This document shows, in pieces, positions 7,989 to 16,221 of a stretch of DNA of 21,087 bases (within the stretch, counting starts at the first letter, position 1; each line of letters opens with the position of its first letter). The notes below the pieces were generated by a model. It saw nothing but the letters and a program-made list of their open reading frames with translations. It did not search any database and was not told where the DNA came from. The stretch comes from Thiotrichaceae bacterium (lineage in GTDB: Bacteria > Pseudomonadota > Gammaproteobacteria > Thiotrichales > Thiotrichaceae). The stretch is taken from contig JALVFC010000521.1 of NCBI GenBank assembly GCA_027030285.1, forward strand, positions 1 to 21,087. The letters are read 5' to 3'. The position numbers and the translations under genes are program-made.

Positions 7989-9455
7989 ATGAAATTAGGT
8001 GGAAAACTAAAGGGGTTGCTAGCTTTTGGCGTGATTATGATCACGCTGTTGTTGCTGTTGTTTATTTTCTTTGCCACTCAAAGTGCGCTGGATGTCTGGG
8101 ATCGTTTGCAATCTTTGCCGCCGGTTCTTTTTTATGGTTATTTATCTGCGATTGGTTTTATTGTGCTGGTTGCGCTGTTTGTTCTTTACAAGCTGTTTCG
8201 CCCTGCGAAAGGCTTGTTTAAGTCACCAGAGCGGGTGGATAAAGCTTCTATTTTAAAGGAGCTGGAGCATGCTGAATCTACGGGTATGGATACCACTGCT
8301 TTGCGTCAGGAACTGGAGCTATTACAGGAACGCAAGCAGGCGGGATCTATTCATATTGCCTTGTTTGGCGATGTGAGCACGGGAAAATCCTCCATTATCA
8401 AGGCATTGTTGCCCGATGCTGAAGTTGAAACGCATCTGCGTGGTGGCTCTACGCAGGAAGTTAAGGAATATACCTGGAGTAGCCTTTCTGGTGATCAGCT
8501 GATTTTAACTGACTTGCCGGGGCGCAATGAAGCTGAGGGAGCACTGGATGAGATGTCGCATGATGAAGCGGTGCGTGCGCAGATTGTCATTTATGTTACC
8601 GACACTGATTTAACCCGTAGTCAGTTTGAAGATATCCGCGTGTTAAAGAGTTATGGCAAGCCTTTGATTCTGGCGATTAACAAAAGTGATCGCTTCAATG
8701 ATGAAGAAAAAGCGTTGATACGGGAGCGTATTCAGGAACGCTTTGGTGAAGTTATGGCGATTGCCTTTACGCAGTCAGGAGGCATGGAGGAAGTGGTTAA
8801 GATTTTCTCTGATGGTAGAGAGGAAACTGTGCTTAGACCACGCAAGGCTAAGGTTGATGAACTGGCTGAAGTTTTGCAGGATGAGATTGATGCGCAAGCC
8901 GGTATGCTTGAGACACTCCGTGATGCCAGTGTTTTTGTGCTGGTCAAACAGAAGCTGGATGATGAGAAAGTTCAGTTCCGGCATGAGAAGGGTTTGTCGA
9001 TTGTACGGCATTCTACCCGCAAGGCTATACTTGGAGCACTGGCTGCGATTAGCCCTGGCACGGATCTGGTTATTCAGGGGACGTTGGCGGCACTGATGGT
9101 TCGTGACTTGTGCAAGCTGTATGATGTTCCTGCTCGGCAACTGGATATCGATAATTTTATTAATTTTAGCCAGGGGCATATGAAAAAAAGTATTCCTTTG
9201 TTATTGGCTGTTGCAGGTAACGGGCTGAAAGCTTTTCCCGGTGTGGGGACGGTAACAGGAGGGCTGGTGCATGCTGTTGCCTATGGTATTATTTTTGATG
9301 CACTGGGGCGAGCAATACTAAAAACACTGGAGCAGCGTGGGAAACTTAAAGCTGTGCCAGCCTCATTAACCTTTAAGGAGATGCTGGGTGAAAATCTGGA
9401 GTCACGTGCAAAACTCTTTGCCAGACTGGTTCTCGATAGCAAAAAAGAAGACTGA
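7989..9455 (+). CDS. Membrane-anchored GTPase with DUF697/YcjF-like C-terminus (first of a pair)
   Basis: This 488-residue protein begins with two hydrophobic segments (about 9-29 and 47-69), so it should be anchored in the inner membrane with a cytoplasmic GTPase domain. G1 is GDVSTGKSS (127-135), G3 is DLPG (175-178) and G4 is NKSD (231-234). The C-terminal part (about 345-470), with alternating hydrophobic helices (STRKAILGALAAISPGTD and a glycine-rich AVAGNGLKAFPGVGTVTGG), resembles the DUF697 region of YcjF-like proteins. ATG 7989 was chosen because AGAAGGA lies upstream (around 7968-7974). A start at 7920 would overlap rlmB without a ribosome-binding site. Its gene overlaps the next GTPase gene by 68 bases. 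The cellular role is unknown; Era/dynamin-like membrane work is a guess. Confidence 0.8.
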   Translation: MKLGGKLKGLLAFGVIMITLLLLLFIFFATQSALDVWDRLQSLPPVLFYGYLSAIGFIVLVALFVLYKLFRPAKGLFKSPERVDKASILKELEHAESTGMDTTALRQELELLQERKQAGSIHIALFGDVSTGKSSIIKALLPDAEVETHLRGGSTQEVKEYTWSSLSGDQLILTDLPGRNEAEGALDEMSHDEAVRAQIVIYVTDTDLTRSQFEDIRVLKSYGKPLILAINKSDRFNDEEKALIRERIQERFGEVMAIAFTQSGGMEEVVKIFSDGREETVLRPRKAKVDELAEVLQDEIDAQAGMLETLRDASVFVLVKQKLDDEKVQFRHEKGLSIVRHSTRKAILGALAAISPGTDLVIQGTLAALMVRDLCKLYDVPARQLDIDNFINFSQGHMKKSIPLLLAVAGNGLKAFPGVGTVTGGLVHAVAYGIIFDALGRAILKTLEQRGKLKAVPASLTFKEMLGENLESRAKLFARLVLDSKKED

Positions 9456-10797
9456 TGCACAAGATTTGACGGATCTGGAACAGGATCAGGAGGATCAGAG
9501 CCAGCAGGATAAGGGGGAAACTCATCTGGAGCTGGCGCGCGAAAGTCTGATCAAATTGCTGGACGATACTCGTGTGCCTGAAAGTATCCGCACAAGCTTG
9601 AAGAGTGAATATCTTGAAGTTAAAAAACTGCTCGACAAGCTGGAGCATGGGCATTTGCATATTGCTGTGTTTGGGCGTGTGAGTGTGGGTAAATCTTCTG
9701 TGCTGAATGCTCTGATTGGCAAGGATGTTTTTAGTACCAGCGTACTGCATGGTGAGACTAAATCTGTTGATATGCAAGCCTGGGAGGAGTACCAGGATGG
9801 AGGGGTGTTTTTGCTGGATACCCCCGGCATCAATGAAATCGACGGTGAAGCACGTGAAAAAATGGCGCATGAAGTAGCAAGCCGTGCTGATCTGGTGCTG
9901 TTTGTGATTGATAGTGACCTGACCGAAGTGGAAATGCAGGCACTTAAAGTTGTGGCTGATGGCAAGCGCCCGGTGCTGCTGGTTGTAAACAAGGCAGATC
10001 AGTATTCGGAAAAGGAACAACTGGAATTGCGTAAAATAGTGCGCGACAGGGTGAAGTCTTTGATTGCACCTGAAAATATTGTGTTTACTGCATCACAACC
10101 CACCCAGCAGACGGTGATTTATGTGGATGATCAGGGCAATGAGCAAGAAAGTGTGCGCCAGCGTCCGGTGGATATCGTCAACCTGAAAAGCCGCCTGTGG
10201 GATATTATCGAGTCTGAAGGCAAAACTCTAAGTGCCCTGAATGCGACCTTGTTTGCTGGTAACCTGAGTGAAAAGCTGGGTGAGTCGATACTCGAAGCTC
10301 GCGCTGAGGTGGCTGAAAAGACCATTCATATGTACTGTATTGGCAAAGGTGTGGCGGTGGCTATTAACCCGATTCCCATAGCCGACCTGGCAGCCGCTGC
10401 TGCGGTTGATGTCAGTATGATTGTGCATCTGTCCTATATCTATGGTTTACCCATGAGTAAGAGTGAAGCAGGCAGTCTGATCCAGACAATTGCCGCTCAG
10501 ATGCTATTATTATATGGAACGGTTTGGGCAACGCATTTTTTATCCTCAGCGTTAAAGCTGGGTACTGGCGGGGTATCAACATTGATTACTGCCGCTGCAC
10601 AAGGCGCGATTGCGTATTACAGTACGCTGGTTATTGGCAAGGTCGCGCAAAGCTATTTGTCCAAAGGAAAATCCTGGGGAGATGCAGGTCCCAAATTTGT
10701 GGTGCAAGAGATACTGGATAGTCTGGATCGTGATTCGGTGATGAGTCATGCCAGAGAAGAAATTCTTGAATACCTGCGAGAAAAGGTAAAGAAATAA
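9388..10797 (+). CDS. Era/dynamin-like GTPase with DUF697-like C-terminus (second of a pair)
   Basis: This 469-residue GTPase shows G1 GRVSVGKSS (96-104), a switch threonine in HGETKS (121-126), G3 DTPG (144-147) and G4 NKAD (201-204). A charged, glutamine-rich N-terminus (20-45) precedes a short helical region. The C-terminal third (about 330-440) has hydrophobic stretches such as INPIPIADLAAAAAVDVSM and is DUF697-like, so it probably touches the membrane. The start is GTG 9388, preceded by AAGGAG at 9375-9380, inside the end of the first GTPase gene. The 68-base overlap in another frame implies tight translational coupling. The two proteins are similar in layout but clearly divergent, which suggests an old duplication and perhaps a hetero-oligomer. 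Function unknown. Confidence 0.8.
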   Translation: MKIWSHVQNSLPDWFSIAKKKTDAQDLTDLEQDQEDQSQQDKGETHLELARESLIKLLDDTRVPESIRTSLKSEYLEVKKLLDKLEHGHLHIAVFGRVSVGKSSVLNALIGKDVFSTSVLHGETKSVDMQAWEEYQDGGVFLLDTPGINEIDGEAREKMAHEVASRADLVLFVIDSDLTEVEMQALKVVADGKRPVLLVVNKADQYSEKEQLELRKIVRDRVKSLIAPENIVFTASQPTQQTVIYVDDQGNEQESVRQRPVDIVNLKSRLWDIIESEGKTLSALNATLFAGNLSEKLGESILEARAEVAEKTIHMYCIGKGVAVAINPIPIADLAAAAAVDVSMIVHLSYIYGLPMSKSEAGSLIQTIAAQMLLLYGTVWATHFLSSALKLGTGGVSTLITAAAQGAIAYYSTLVIGKVAQSYLSKGKSWGDAGPKFVVQEILDSLDRDSVMSHAREEILEYLREKVKK

Positions 10798-10828
10798 TCT
10801 CTCCTGTAGCCCGGATACAGCCCGAGGG

Positions 10829-10985
10829 AATACTACTCAGGGTAATAAACAGCATAGGCGGCAAGCTGTTGATTATAAGAGTGCTGTTAAGTATATTCTT
10901 ATAAGCTCTGCGGCAGTACCTCTGCTGACGAATCTATAATAATCAATAACTTACTGCCTTACATTTAACTACCCTGGGTAGTTAC
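10829..10985. repeat. Palindromic MITE-like element, copy C, between convergent genes
   Basis: The left end ACTACTCAGGG (about 10832-10842) mirrors the right end CTACCCTGGGTAGTTAC (10969-10985), so the outer sequence matches the GTAACTnCTCAG ends of the other copies. Inside, TTGATTAT (from about 10871) and ATAATCAATAACTTA (from about 10938) form an inner inverted repeat that is shared with copy D. The middle segment ATTCTTATAAGCTCTGCG resembles copy A. It fills most of the 228-base gap between the second GTPase gene and the lipoprotein gene. A short GTAGCCCGGAT repeat remnant lies just before it (10806-10816). No terminator separate from the element is evident. Confidence 0.6.
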
Positions 10986-11025
10986 GCAAAATAAGCACTA
11001 TAAACAGTTCAACAGTGTTTTCAGA

Positions 11026-12810
11026 TTATTTTTCCGTGGTTAGCACATAAGTTGTATTTCCATTAAGTTGCAGTATGCCTACCCCTGCTTTCTTTCCTGA
11101 TTGTGTTCTAAATGCATAGATTAATTCATAATCATAGGCCTGCTGTAATGCCGTATCGTAATACTTTGTCATGCGCAGATTAGTTTGCGGAGTTTGGTCT
11201 GGCAGGTTGAGGGCAAGGATGTGCCGGCTTTTATAACTGTTTGTAGCTTGATCATAAATAGAGGCAGCATAGACTACCTGACTACCTGCTTTTTCAACAG
11301 AAGCGATGTGGTCAAGGCTGAGGTAGTGTCGGCTTATACCCAGTGTGTTGTCGGGAGGTGTTGCTGAGCTTAGATTATATGAGCAACCTTCTGAATCATA
11401 TAGGATATTTCCATCAAAGATATTGTGATTGCCAATAATTGCACAGTTTTCAGGTGACGTGGTTATGGGGGGATGTTGATAGGTTGTTTTACCCGTAACT
11501 GCTGAAAAGCTGGAATTAATAACCATTTCAGTAATTTCATGGCTACCAGCAGCTCTGAGTGTATGGTTGGATGACACATAGTACAGCTTGGGGTTAACCG
11601 CAATCAGTCTTGTGAGACATTGGTGCTGCGAACCCTTGATGGTAATGATCTGACTGAGTGATAAAACATTATCCAGGTTTGCATGCATGAATATCCTGCC
11701 CTGATTGGAAACAGTTGCTGATGTTGGAAAAATAACATCCAGTAGCCCAGAGTTGTCACCACATTGAATACTTAAATCTTTCAGGTTGATAATCTGAGGT
11801 GTGCTAAACTCCCCTGAAGTGTCGAAAATGTAAGCAGTTTTCCTGCTCATCACTAGTAATTTGCTGTTATCTTCGGACAGATGTAGTGCAGCGAGAGAAT
11901 CGCCTGTAAGCGTGACAGGATAAGTATATTTTGCCTGTTCCGGTGTATTCGCCGAGTACACTGATAGTTTGTCTGCCGAGAGTAGATAAAAATCACCAGT
12001 TTGGGGGTTATAGGTCTGATCCTGAAGATCACCGACTCCTGCAATAAGTTTTGTTGATGCCACTTCAACCGCATTGAGTGAAATTTCCTTAATGGTTTTA
12101 CCAGCGAAGTCATCTTCCAGTGTCAGACGAATGGTGTGATTACCAGAACCCAAATCTATTGATAGTGAGTCTGGTAAATTATTTGATCCTTTTGGAATGT
12201 TGATGATTTTTTCTCTCCCGATAACATTGGTATCATCAGAGGAGACGATGGTTGCGGTCAGCTTCAGGCTGCTTTGTGAAGCATCCAGTTCTGAAATATT
12301 GATTTTTAATGTTTCATAGGCACTTTCGGAAGCGTTGTAGCTAATCTTGACGGTAGGGTTGGGACGTTTACTGATAATGACGGGCTTTGTCTGTGTATCA
12401 AGAACAGCATCCTGGTCATAAACAGTCAGGGTCAAGTTGATAGTTCCGGGCTGGGTAGAGATTAACTGACCAGAGCCGATGTAATCTACGGGCTGGGTAA
12501 GGCTAACGGTAGTGATATCAATATCTGAAGATTGGATTGTCCATTCATACCTAAATGTGCTGAGATCACCAACAAAATCATCATCGTAAGTGAATGAGAA
12601 GAGAATAGGGTTAAAGGTTTCCTGGTTACCTGATAAAGGTGCTGCAGATATTGAATTGATATGAAAGCATGAGCCATATTTACTCAGGTTTGCTGTATTA
12701 CCAGCACAACTCTTTCCTGTGCTGCCAGAGCTTGAGTTTCCCCCACCTCCACAGCTAGTAAGCAAAAAGAGATAAAGTAAAAAAACAAATCCGGTGAGTA
12801 TTTTTTTCAT
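11026..12810 (-). CDS. Predicted lipoprotein, PKD-like plus beta-propeller layout, function unknown
   Basis: This 594-residue protein starts with a lipoprotein signal peptide: MKK, a hydrophobic core and the lipobox LLTS-C20, then a glycine/serine linker. Residues about 50-250 look like two immunoglobulin-like/PKD-type beta domains (YEWTIQSSDIDI, TINLTLTVYDQDA). Residues about 260-590 contain repeated beta-rich segments (GDFYLLSADKLSVYSAN, KLLVMSRKTAYIFDTSG) that suggest a beta-propeller. I see no catalytic motif. The start chosen is ATG 12808-12810 because it gives a clean lipoprotein signal with AGGGG six bases upstream; a start eight codons earlier would add MIEKSGAT. It is probably attached to the outer membrane. 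Its neighbours give no clue. Confidence 0.75.
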   Translation of the reverse strand: MKKILTGFVFLLYLFLLTSCGGGGNSSSGSTGKSCAGNTANLSKYGSCFHINSISAAPLSGNQETFNPILFSFTYDDDFVGDLSTFRYEWTIQSSDIDITTVSLTQPVDYIGSGQLISTQPGTINLTLTVYDQDAVLDTQTKPVIISKRPNPTVKISYNASESAYETLKINISELDASQSSLKLTATIVSSDDTNVIGREKIINIPKGSNNLPDSLSIDLGSGNHTIRLTLEDDFAGKTIKEISLNAVEVASTKLIAGVGDLQDQTYNPQTGDFYLLSADKLSVYSANTPEQAKYTYPVTLTGDSLAALHLSEDNSKLLVMSRKTAYIFDTSGEFSTPQIINLKDLSIQCGDNSGLLDVIFPTSATVSNQGRIFMHANLDNVLSLSQIITIKGSQHQCLTRLIAVNPKLYYVSSNHTLRAAGSHEITEMVINSSFSAVTGKTTYQHPPITTSPENCAIIGNHNIFDGNILYDSEGCSYNLSSATPPDNTLGISRHYLSLDHIASVEKAGSQVVYAASIYDQATNSYKSRHILALNLPDQTPQTNLRMTKYYDTALQQAYDYELIYAFRTQSGKKAGVGILQLNGNTTYVLTTEK

Positions 12811-12916
12811 GGTAGCCCCTGATTTCTCTATCATTGCGACAAGTATAATGTACTATATTTTATAGTACTCTGAAAAGATAGTAATCCTGGTAAAAACAAT
12901 AGGTTGGATTTTTCTA

Positions 12917-13026
12917 GAAGCCTGTCGGACCCCACCGTTTGAAGCGAAAATCCGTGGATATCTAATTGATCGAGATATCCACGGATTTGTAGCCAAACAG
13001 CTACATTAAGTCTGACAGCCTCCTAG
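12917..13026. repeat. Palindromic element downstream of rapZ
   Basis: The outer arms TAGAAGCCTGTCGGAC (about 12915-12930) and GTCTGACAGCCTCCTA (about 13011-13026) are inverted repeats with three mismatches in 16. Between them lies a perfect 16-base hairpin (see the terminator entry) and a second small stem GTAGC/GCTAC. A further imperfect hairpin, CCTCC...CACTA with TAGTG...GGAGG, follows at 13019-13054. Nested inverted repeats in a spacer suggest a mobile palindromic unit unrelated in sequence to the GTAACT family. Confidence 0.45.
12948..12988 (-). terminator. Perfect 16-bp hairpin, probable terminator after rapZ
   Basis: AAATCCGTGGATATCT (12948-12963) pairs perfectly with AGATATCCACGGATTT (12973-12988) around a nine-base loop. 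Read on the minus strand the stem ends in ATTTTCGCTT, which could act as a short U-tract. It lies about 170 bases after the rapZ stop and before the lipoprotein gene, both of which are on the minus strand. The rest of the 347-base spacer (12811-13157) shows no gene. Confidence 0.5.
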
Positions 13027-13157
13027 CACTATTTTTGTTCGTAGTGGAGGGAGGTTGTATATGGATAATATGGTCACGCTACTGCTCTGATTGGGATATT
13101 TTTTGTACGAGACAAAACTCACGTAACTTCAGGTTTCAGCCACAGTTCTCTGTCTGG

Positions 13158-14012
13158 TTATGAGCTGAGTTCTCTATGAGAAACCGTAATATTTTCACTA
13201 CTATGCTCTTTAAAATATTCACCTAGCTGGTCGGTAATATATACAGAACGATGTCGTCCCCCGGTGCAGCCGATAGAGATTGTCAGGTAGGAGCGCTGGT
13301 TTTCAATAAAGTGGGGAATCCATTTTTCGGTAAATTGAATAATATCCTGTTTCATATCATGCACTGCATCATGTGTTTCCAGCCATTCCTGAATAGGTTT
13401 GTCTTTGCCGGTATGCATGCGGATATCACTCACCCAGTATGGGTTGGGGAGGCATCTGACATCAAAGATAAAGTCGGTGGCAGCAGGGATGCCATGCTTG
13501 AAGCCGAAGGATTGAAACATCAGGGATAATGCTTGTCTGTCGGTGTTGCAGATACGGCTACGGATGAAGTTGGCCAGTTCATAGATATTGGTATAGGTTG
13601 TATCAATCTCCAGGTCGGCCGAGGAGCGAATGGCTGACATAAGTTCTGTTTCCAGTGTCAGTGCTTCACTTAAACCAATATTACTGGTTGTCAAAGGGTG
13701 CTTGCGTCGGGTTTCGTTATAGCGTTTTAAGAGGATTTCCTTGTCGGCATGCAAGTACAGCAAGGTGACTTGATGCCCATCATCACGGATTGTCTGGATA
13801 TCCTCCGGCAGGTGATTTAGTCCTGTGCCGCTGCTTCTGACGTCCACACCAATAGCGACTTTGGCACGCTGAGAGATTGATGGGGAGAGAAACAGGGAGT
13901 TAAGTAATTCTAGTGGCAGGTTATCAATACAATAATAACCCTGGTCTTCTAATGTATTGAGTGCCATTGTCTTTCCCGAGCCTGAAAGACCGCTGACGAT
14001 TACGAAGTTCAT
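13158..14012 (-). CDS. rapZ: RNase adapter protein / nucleotide-binding protein RapZ
   Basis: This 284-residue protein has the same length as E. coli RapZ. In E. coli it binds the small RNA GlmZ, delivers it to RNase E and so tunes amino-sugar synthesis through glmS. The N-terminal P-loop GLSGSGKT (8-15) is followed by the family block DNLPLELL (30-37), RRKHPL (102-107), FDVRCLPNPYW (183-193) and the C-terminal GCTGGRHRSV (248-257), which lies in the RNA-binding domain. It is the last gene of an rpoN-hpf-rapZ series. ptsN, which normally sits between hpf and rapZ, and npr, which normally follows, are both absent. A strong hairpin lies 17 bases before its start codon. GlmY/GlmZ RNAs are not known outside some gammaproteobacteria, so the role may differ here. 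Confidence 0.95.
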   Translation of the reverse strand: MNFVIVSGLSGSGKTMALNTLEDQGYYCIDNLPLELLNSLFLSPSISQRAKVAIGVDVRSSGTGLNHLPEDIQTIRDDGHQVTLLYLHADKEILLKRYNETRRKHPLTTSNIGLSEALTLETELMSAIRSSADLEIDTTYTNIYELANFIRSRICNTDRQALSLMFQSFGFKHGIPAATDFIFDVRCLPNPYWVSDIRMHTGKDKPIQEWLETHDAVHDMKQDIIQFTEKWIPHFIENQRSYLTISIGCTGGRHRSVYITDQLGEYFKEHSSENITVSHRELSS

Positions 14013-14028
14013 GTTGCCCTGCTTTGTT

Positions 14029-14064
14029 AATACCGATACCCAATTATGATTGGATATCGGTATT
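14029..14064 (-). promoter_or_regulatory. Strong hairpin in the rapZ leader
   Basis: AATACCGATA (14029-14038) and CCAAT (14040-14044) pair with ATTGG (14049-14053) and TATCGGTATT (14055-14064) around the loop TATG, with one C/A mismatch. On the minus strand it is followed by AACAAAGCAGGGCAAC and the rapZ ATG, so there is no U-tract and it is not a typical terminator. It may be a leader structure, a processing site or an RNA-stabilising element. Confidence 0.5.
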
Positions 14065-14191
14065 TATTCAATTATGCGTAAGCTTCCGGAGGTATTATTT
14101 TTGGTAATGTCCGAAGTTACTTACTAAACCTGAACAGCGATGAATCAATAGCCCCTGGTTGTATTGAAGTAGTCGCGGATTCAGGCAGAGG

Positions 14192-14518
14192 CTAGCCGAA
14201 TTGAATATTACGATGTGCGCCTTCTGCGCGGTTGTGATTAGTGGTTTTCTCCTTGTGCTTGAGTACCTGACGATCCAGTTTATCTGCTAAAGAGTCAATA
14301 GCAGCATACATATCATGGGAGGTTGCATCGGCAAATACGCGATTACCACGAAAATGGAGAATGGCTTCTGCCGTATGTTCCAGTTTTTTTACTTTTAGAA
14401 TAACGTGAATGTCTAATACCTGGTCAAAGTGTCGCTTGAGTTTAGTGATTTTGGTTTTAATGTAGTTGTTGAGAGAAGAAGTGACATCGATATGGTGACC
14501 AGTGATTTCTAATTGCAT
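14192..14518 (-). CDS. hpf: Ribosome hibernation promoting factor (short HPF / sigma-54 modulation protein)
   Basis: This 108-residue protein belongs to the short HPF/YfiA family, which binds the 30S subunit near the decoding centre and helps form inactive 100S ribosome dimers in stationary phase. The sequence has the expected beta-alpha-beta-beta-beta-alpha pattern: MQLEITGHHIDVTSSLNNYI, then FDQVLDIHVILKV, the EAILHFRG strand and the DMYAAIDSLADKLDRQVLKHK helix. It lacks the C-terminal dimerisation domain of long HPF. ATG 14516-14518 has AAGGAG a few bases upstream, a strong ribosome-binding site. It lies 200 bases after rpoN and 179 bases before rapZ. Confidence 0.93.
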   Translation of the reverse strand: MQLEITGHHIDVTSSLNNYIKTKITKLKRHFDQVLDIHVILKVKKLEHTAEAILHFRGNRVFADATSHDMYAAIDSLADKLDRQVLKHKEKTTNHNRAEGAHRNIQFG

Positions 14519-14588
14519 TGTGATAACTCCTTAGTTTGATGATAAAGGCAACTTTTCGAAATGAAACAGTTTGGCCTTGTTAGCCCGC

Positions 14589-14678
14589 CTTTCTGATAGA
14601 ACAACCAGAAAGACGTTGCGAAGCTACTGCAGGAAGCAGTAGATATATTCATTATGGAATAGGAAACTACCCATAATG
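14589..14678 (-). promoter_or_regulatory. Cluster of three hairpins in the rpoN-hpf spacer
   Basis: Three separate stems lie within 90 bases: CTTTCTG/CAGAAAG (14589-14595 with 14606-14612), CTACTGC/GCAGTAG (14624-14630 with 14636-14642) and CATTATGG/CCATAATG (14650-14657 with 14671-14678). All three are perfect. They lie in the transcript between rpoN and hpf and could terminate part of the rpoN message or structure the hpf leader. No long U-tract is present. Confidence 0.4.
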
Positions 14679-14718
14679 AGTGCTACGCAACATGGTTAAT
14701 ATATCACCAAGTGTTGGT

Positions 14719-16176
14719 TTAAGCGAGACTTTTTCTCTCTCGTGAGGAGGGGATTGTCATCGCTTCCCGGTACTTGGTGACAGTGCGTCGCGCAACATTA
14801 ATACCTTGTTTTTTTAGAAGATCCGTCAGCTTGTTATCACTTAATGGTTTATGGCTGTTTTCACCATCAATAAGCTGCTGGATCATGGCTCTAATTGCTG
14901 TAGAAGAACATTCTCCACCCGCGCTGGTAGTGACATGGCTGGAGAAAAAGTGCTTGAGCTCATAAATTCCATGGGGTGTATGCATGAACTTTTGTGTGCT
15001 GACTCTGGAAATGGTTGATTCATGGAGATCGAGGCGTTCAGCAATATCTTTAAGCACCATGGGCTTCATTGCCTGATCACCATATTTTAAAAATGCCTGT
15101 TGTTGTTTGATGATTTCGTTGGCAACGTTGAGAATAGTGTTGCTACGGTTTTGTAATGTTTTGATGAACCACTTTGCATTTTGCAAGTGGTCTCTCAGGT
15201 ATTTCTTATCGTTATGGTTTCCGGTTGTTGGGATCATGTTTTGATAGTATTCGTTAACCCGCAATCTTGTTTCGGTGTCCTGATTTAAAGTGGCTATCCA
15301 GTTTCCATCATGTGTTTTGCTGACATAGACATCAGGAGTTATGTATCTTGTTGTTTTATTGGTAAAATTCTCTCCAGGATAAGGGGTAAGTGATTGCAGC
15401 AGCTTGATGAGTTTTTCGTATTCCTGATCACTTAACCGATACGCTTTCTTTATCTTTATATAGTTCCGTTTTTCCAGTAAGTCCAGGTTTTTTTCCAGTA
15501 AGCAGCGTGCTTTTTGATAGAGGTCATGCTCCGAGAATAAACTTGATAGCTGGATTAAAAGGCATTCCTGCAAGTCGCGTGCTGCCACTCCCAATGGTTC
15601 AAGGTGCTGGATATAGTGCAAAACTGCGGTCACTTCATCCTTATCAATGAGCAGTTGGTGGCTTAAGCTGTCGTGAATATTTTCGATAGTTTCAGACAGG
15701 TAGCCGTTGTCATCAAGAGCATCAATAATAGTGGCAGCAATGATTTTATCCTGTACACCCAGGTTACTCGTATTTATTTGCCATAGTAAATGATCCTTAA
15801 GCCCTGTGACTTCCGCATTCAGGGTTTCTATCAAATTGCTATTATCTGTTGTAGTTGCGTCGTTGGTATTGCCCAGGCTTGAGTCAGAGGTGGACATGTC
15901 AAAGACATCATCCCATGAGGTGTCTGCGTTTAGATCATCCGTTAGATTTTCTTCAATGGATGACTGAGTGTCATTATTTTCTTCGGCCTGCAAGGTGCTG
16001 TCCAGGCGCTCATCATACTCCTCAATCTCTTCCAGTAACGGATTACTTTGCAGTGCCTGCTGGATTTCCTGTTGCAATTCAATGGTGGAAAGCTGCAACA
16101 AGCGGATTGCTTGCTGCAATTGCGGTGTCATGGACAGACTCTGTCCCAGCTTTATATTTAGTCCCTGCTTTATCAT
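14719..16176 (-). CDS. rpoN: RNA polymerase sigma-54 factor
   Basis: This 485-residue protein is sigma-54, which directs RNA polymerase to -24/-12 promoters and needs AAA+ activators. Region I (residues 1-50) has the glutamine- and leucine-rich activator-interacting sequence LSMTPQLQQAIRLLQLSTIEL. An acidic region II follows (about 52-120), then the core-binding domain, a helix-turn-helix (DIAERLDLHESTISRV) and near the C-terminus the RpoN box ARRTVTKYRE (462-471), which matches the canonical ARRTVAKYRE with one change. The start ATG 16174-16176 gives the normal N-terminus MIKQGLNIKLGQ, although its ribosome-binding site is weak. The usual upstream lptB is absent; a palindromic element (copy B) lies just upstream instead. 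Confidence 0.96.
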   Translation of the reverse strand: MIKQGLNIKLGQSLSMTPQLQQAIRLLQLSTIELQQEIQQALQSNPLLEEIEEYDERLDSTLQAEENNDTQSSIEENLTDDLNADTSWDDVFDMSTSDSSLGNTNDATTTDNSNLIETLNAEVTGLKDHLLWQINTSNLGVQDKIIAATIIDALDDNGYLSETIENIHDSLSHQLLIDKDEVTAVLHYIQHLEPLGVAARDLQECLLIQLSSLFSEHDLYQKARCLLEKNLDLLEKRNYIKIKKAYRLSDQEYEKLIKLLQSLTPYPGENFTNKTTRYITPDVYVSKTHDGNWIATLNQDTETRLRVNEYYQNMIPTTGNHNDKKYLRDHLQNAKWFIKTLQNRSNTILNVANEIIKQQQAFLKYGDQAMKPMVLKDIAERLDLHESTISRVSTQKFMHTPHGIYELKHFFSSHVTTSAGGECSSTAIRAMIQQLIDGENSHKPLSDNKLTDLLKKQGINVARRTVTKYREAMTIPSSRERKSLA

Positions 16177-16221
16177 CGTTTTGTGATAGTTAAATATGTC
16201 CGTTTACATAAATATAAATTT

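Noticed and set aside
9373..10020. Open frame of 215 codons on the minus strand inside the second GTPase gene
   Set aside because: It is antisense to the intact G1, G3 and G4 motifs and has no start signal.
13116..13130. GTAACTTCAGG as a possible fifth copy of the GTAACT element end
   Set aside because: No matching complementary end was found at a suitable distance.
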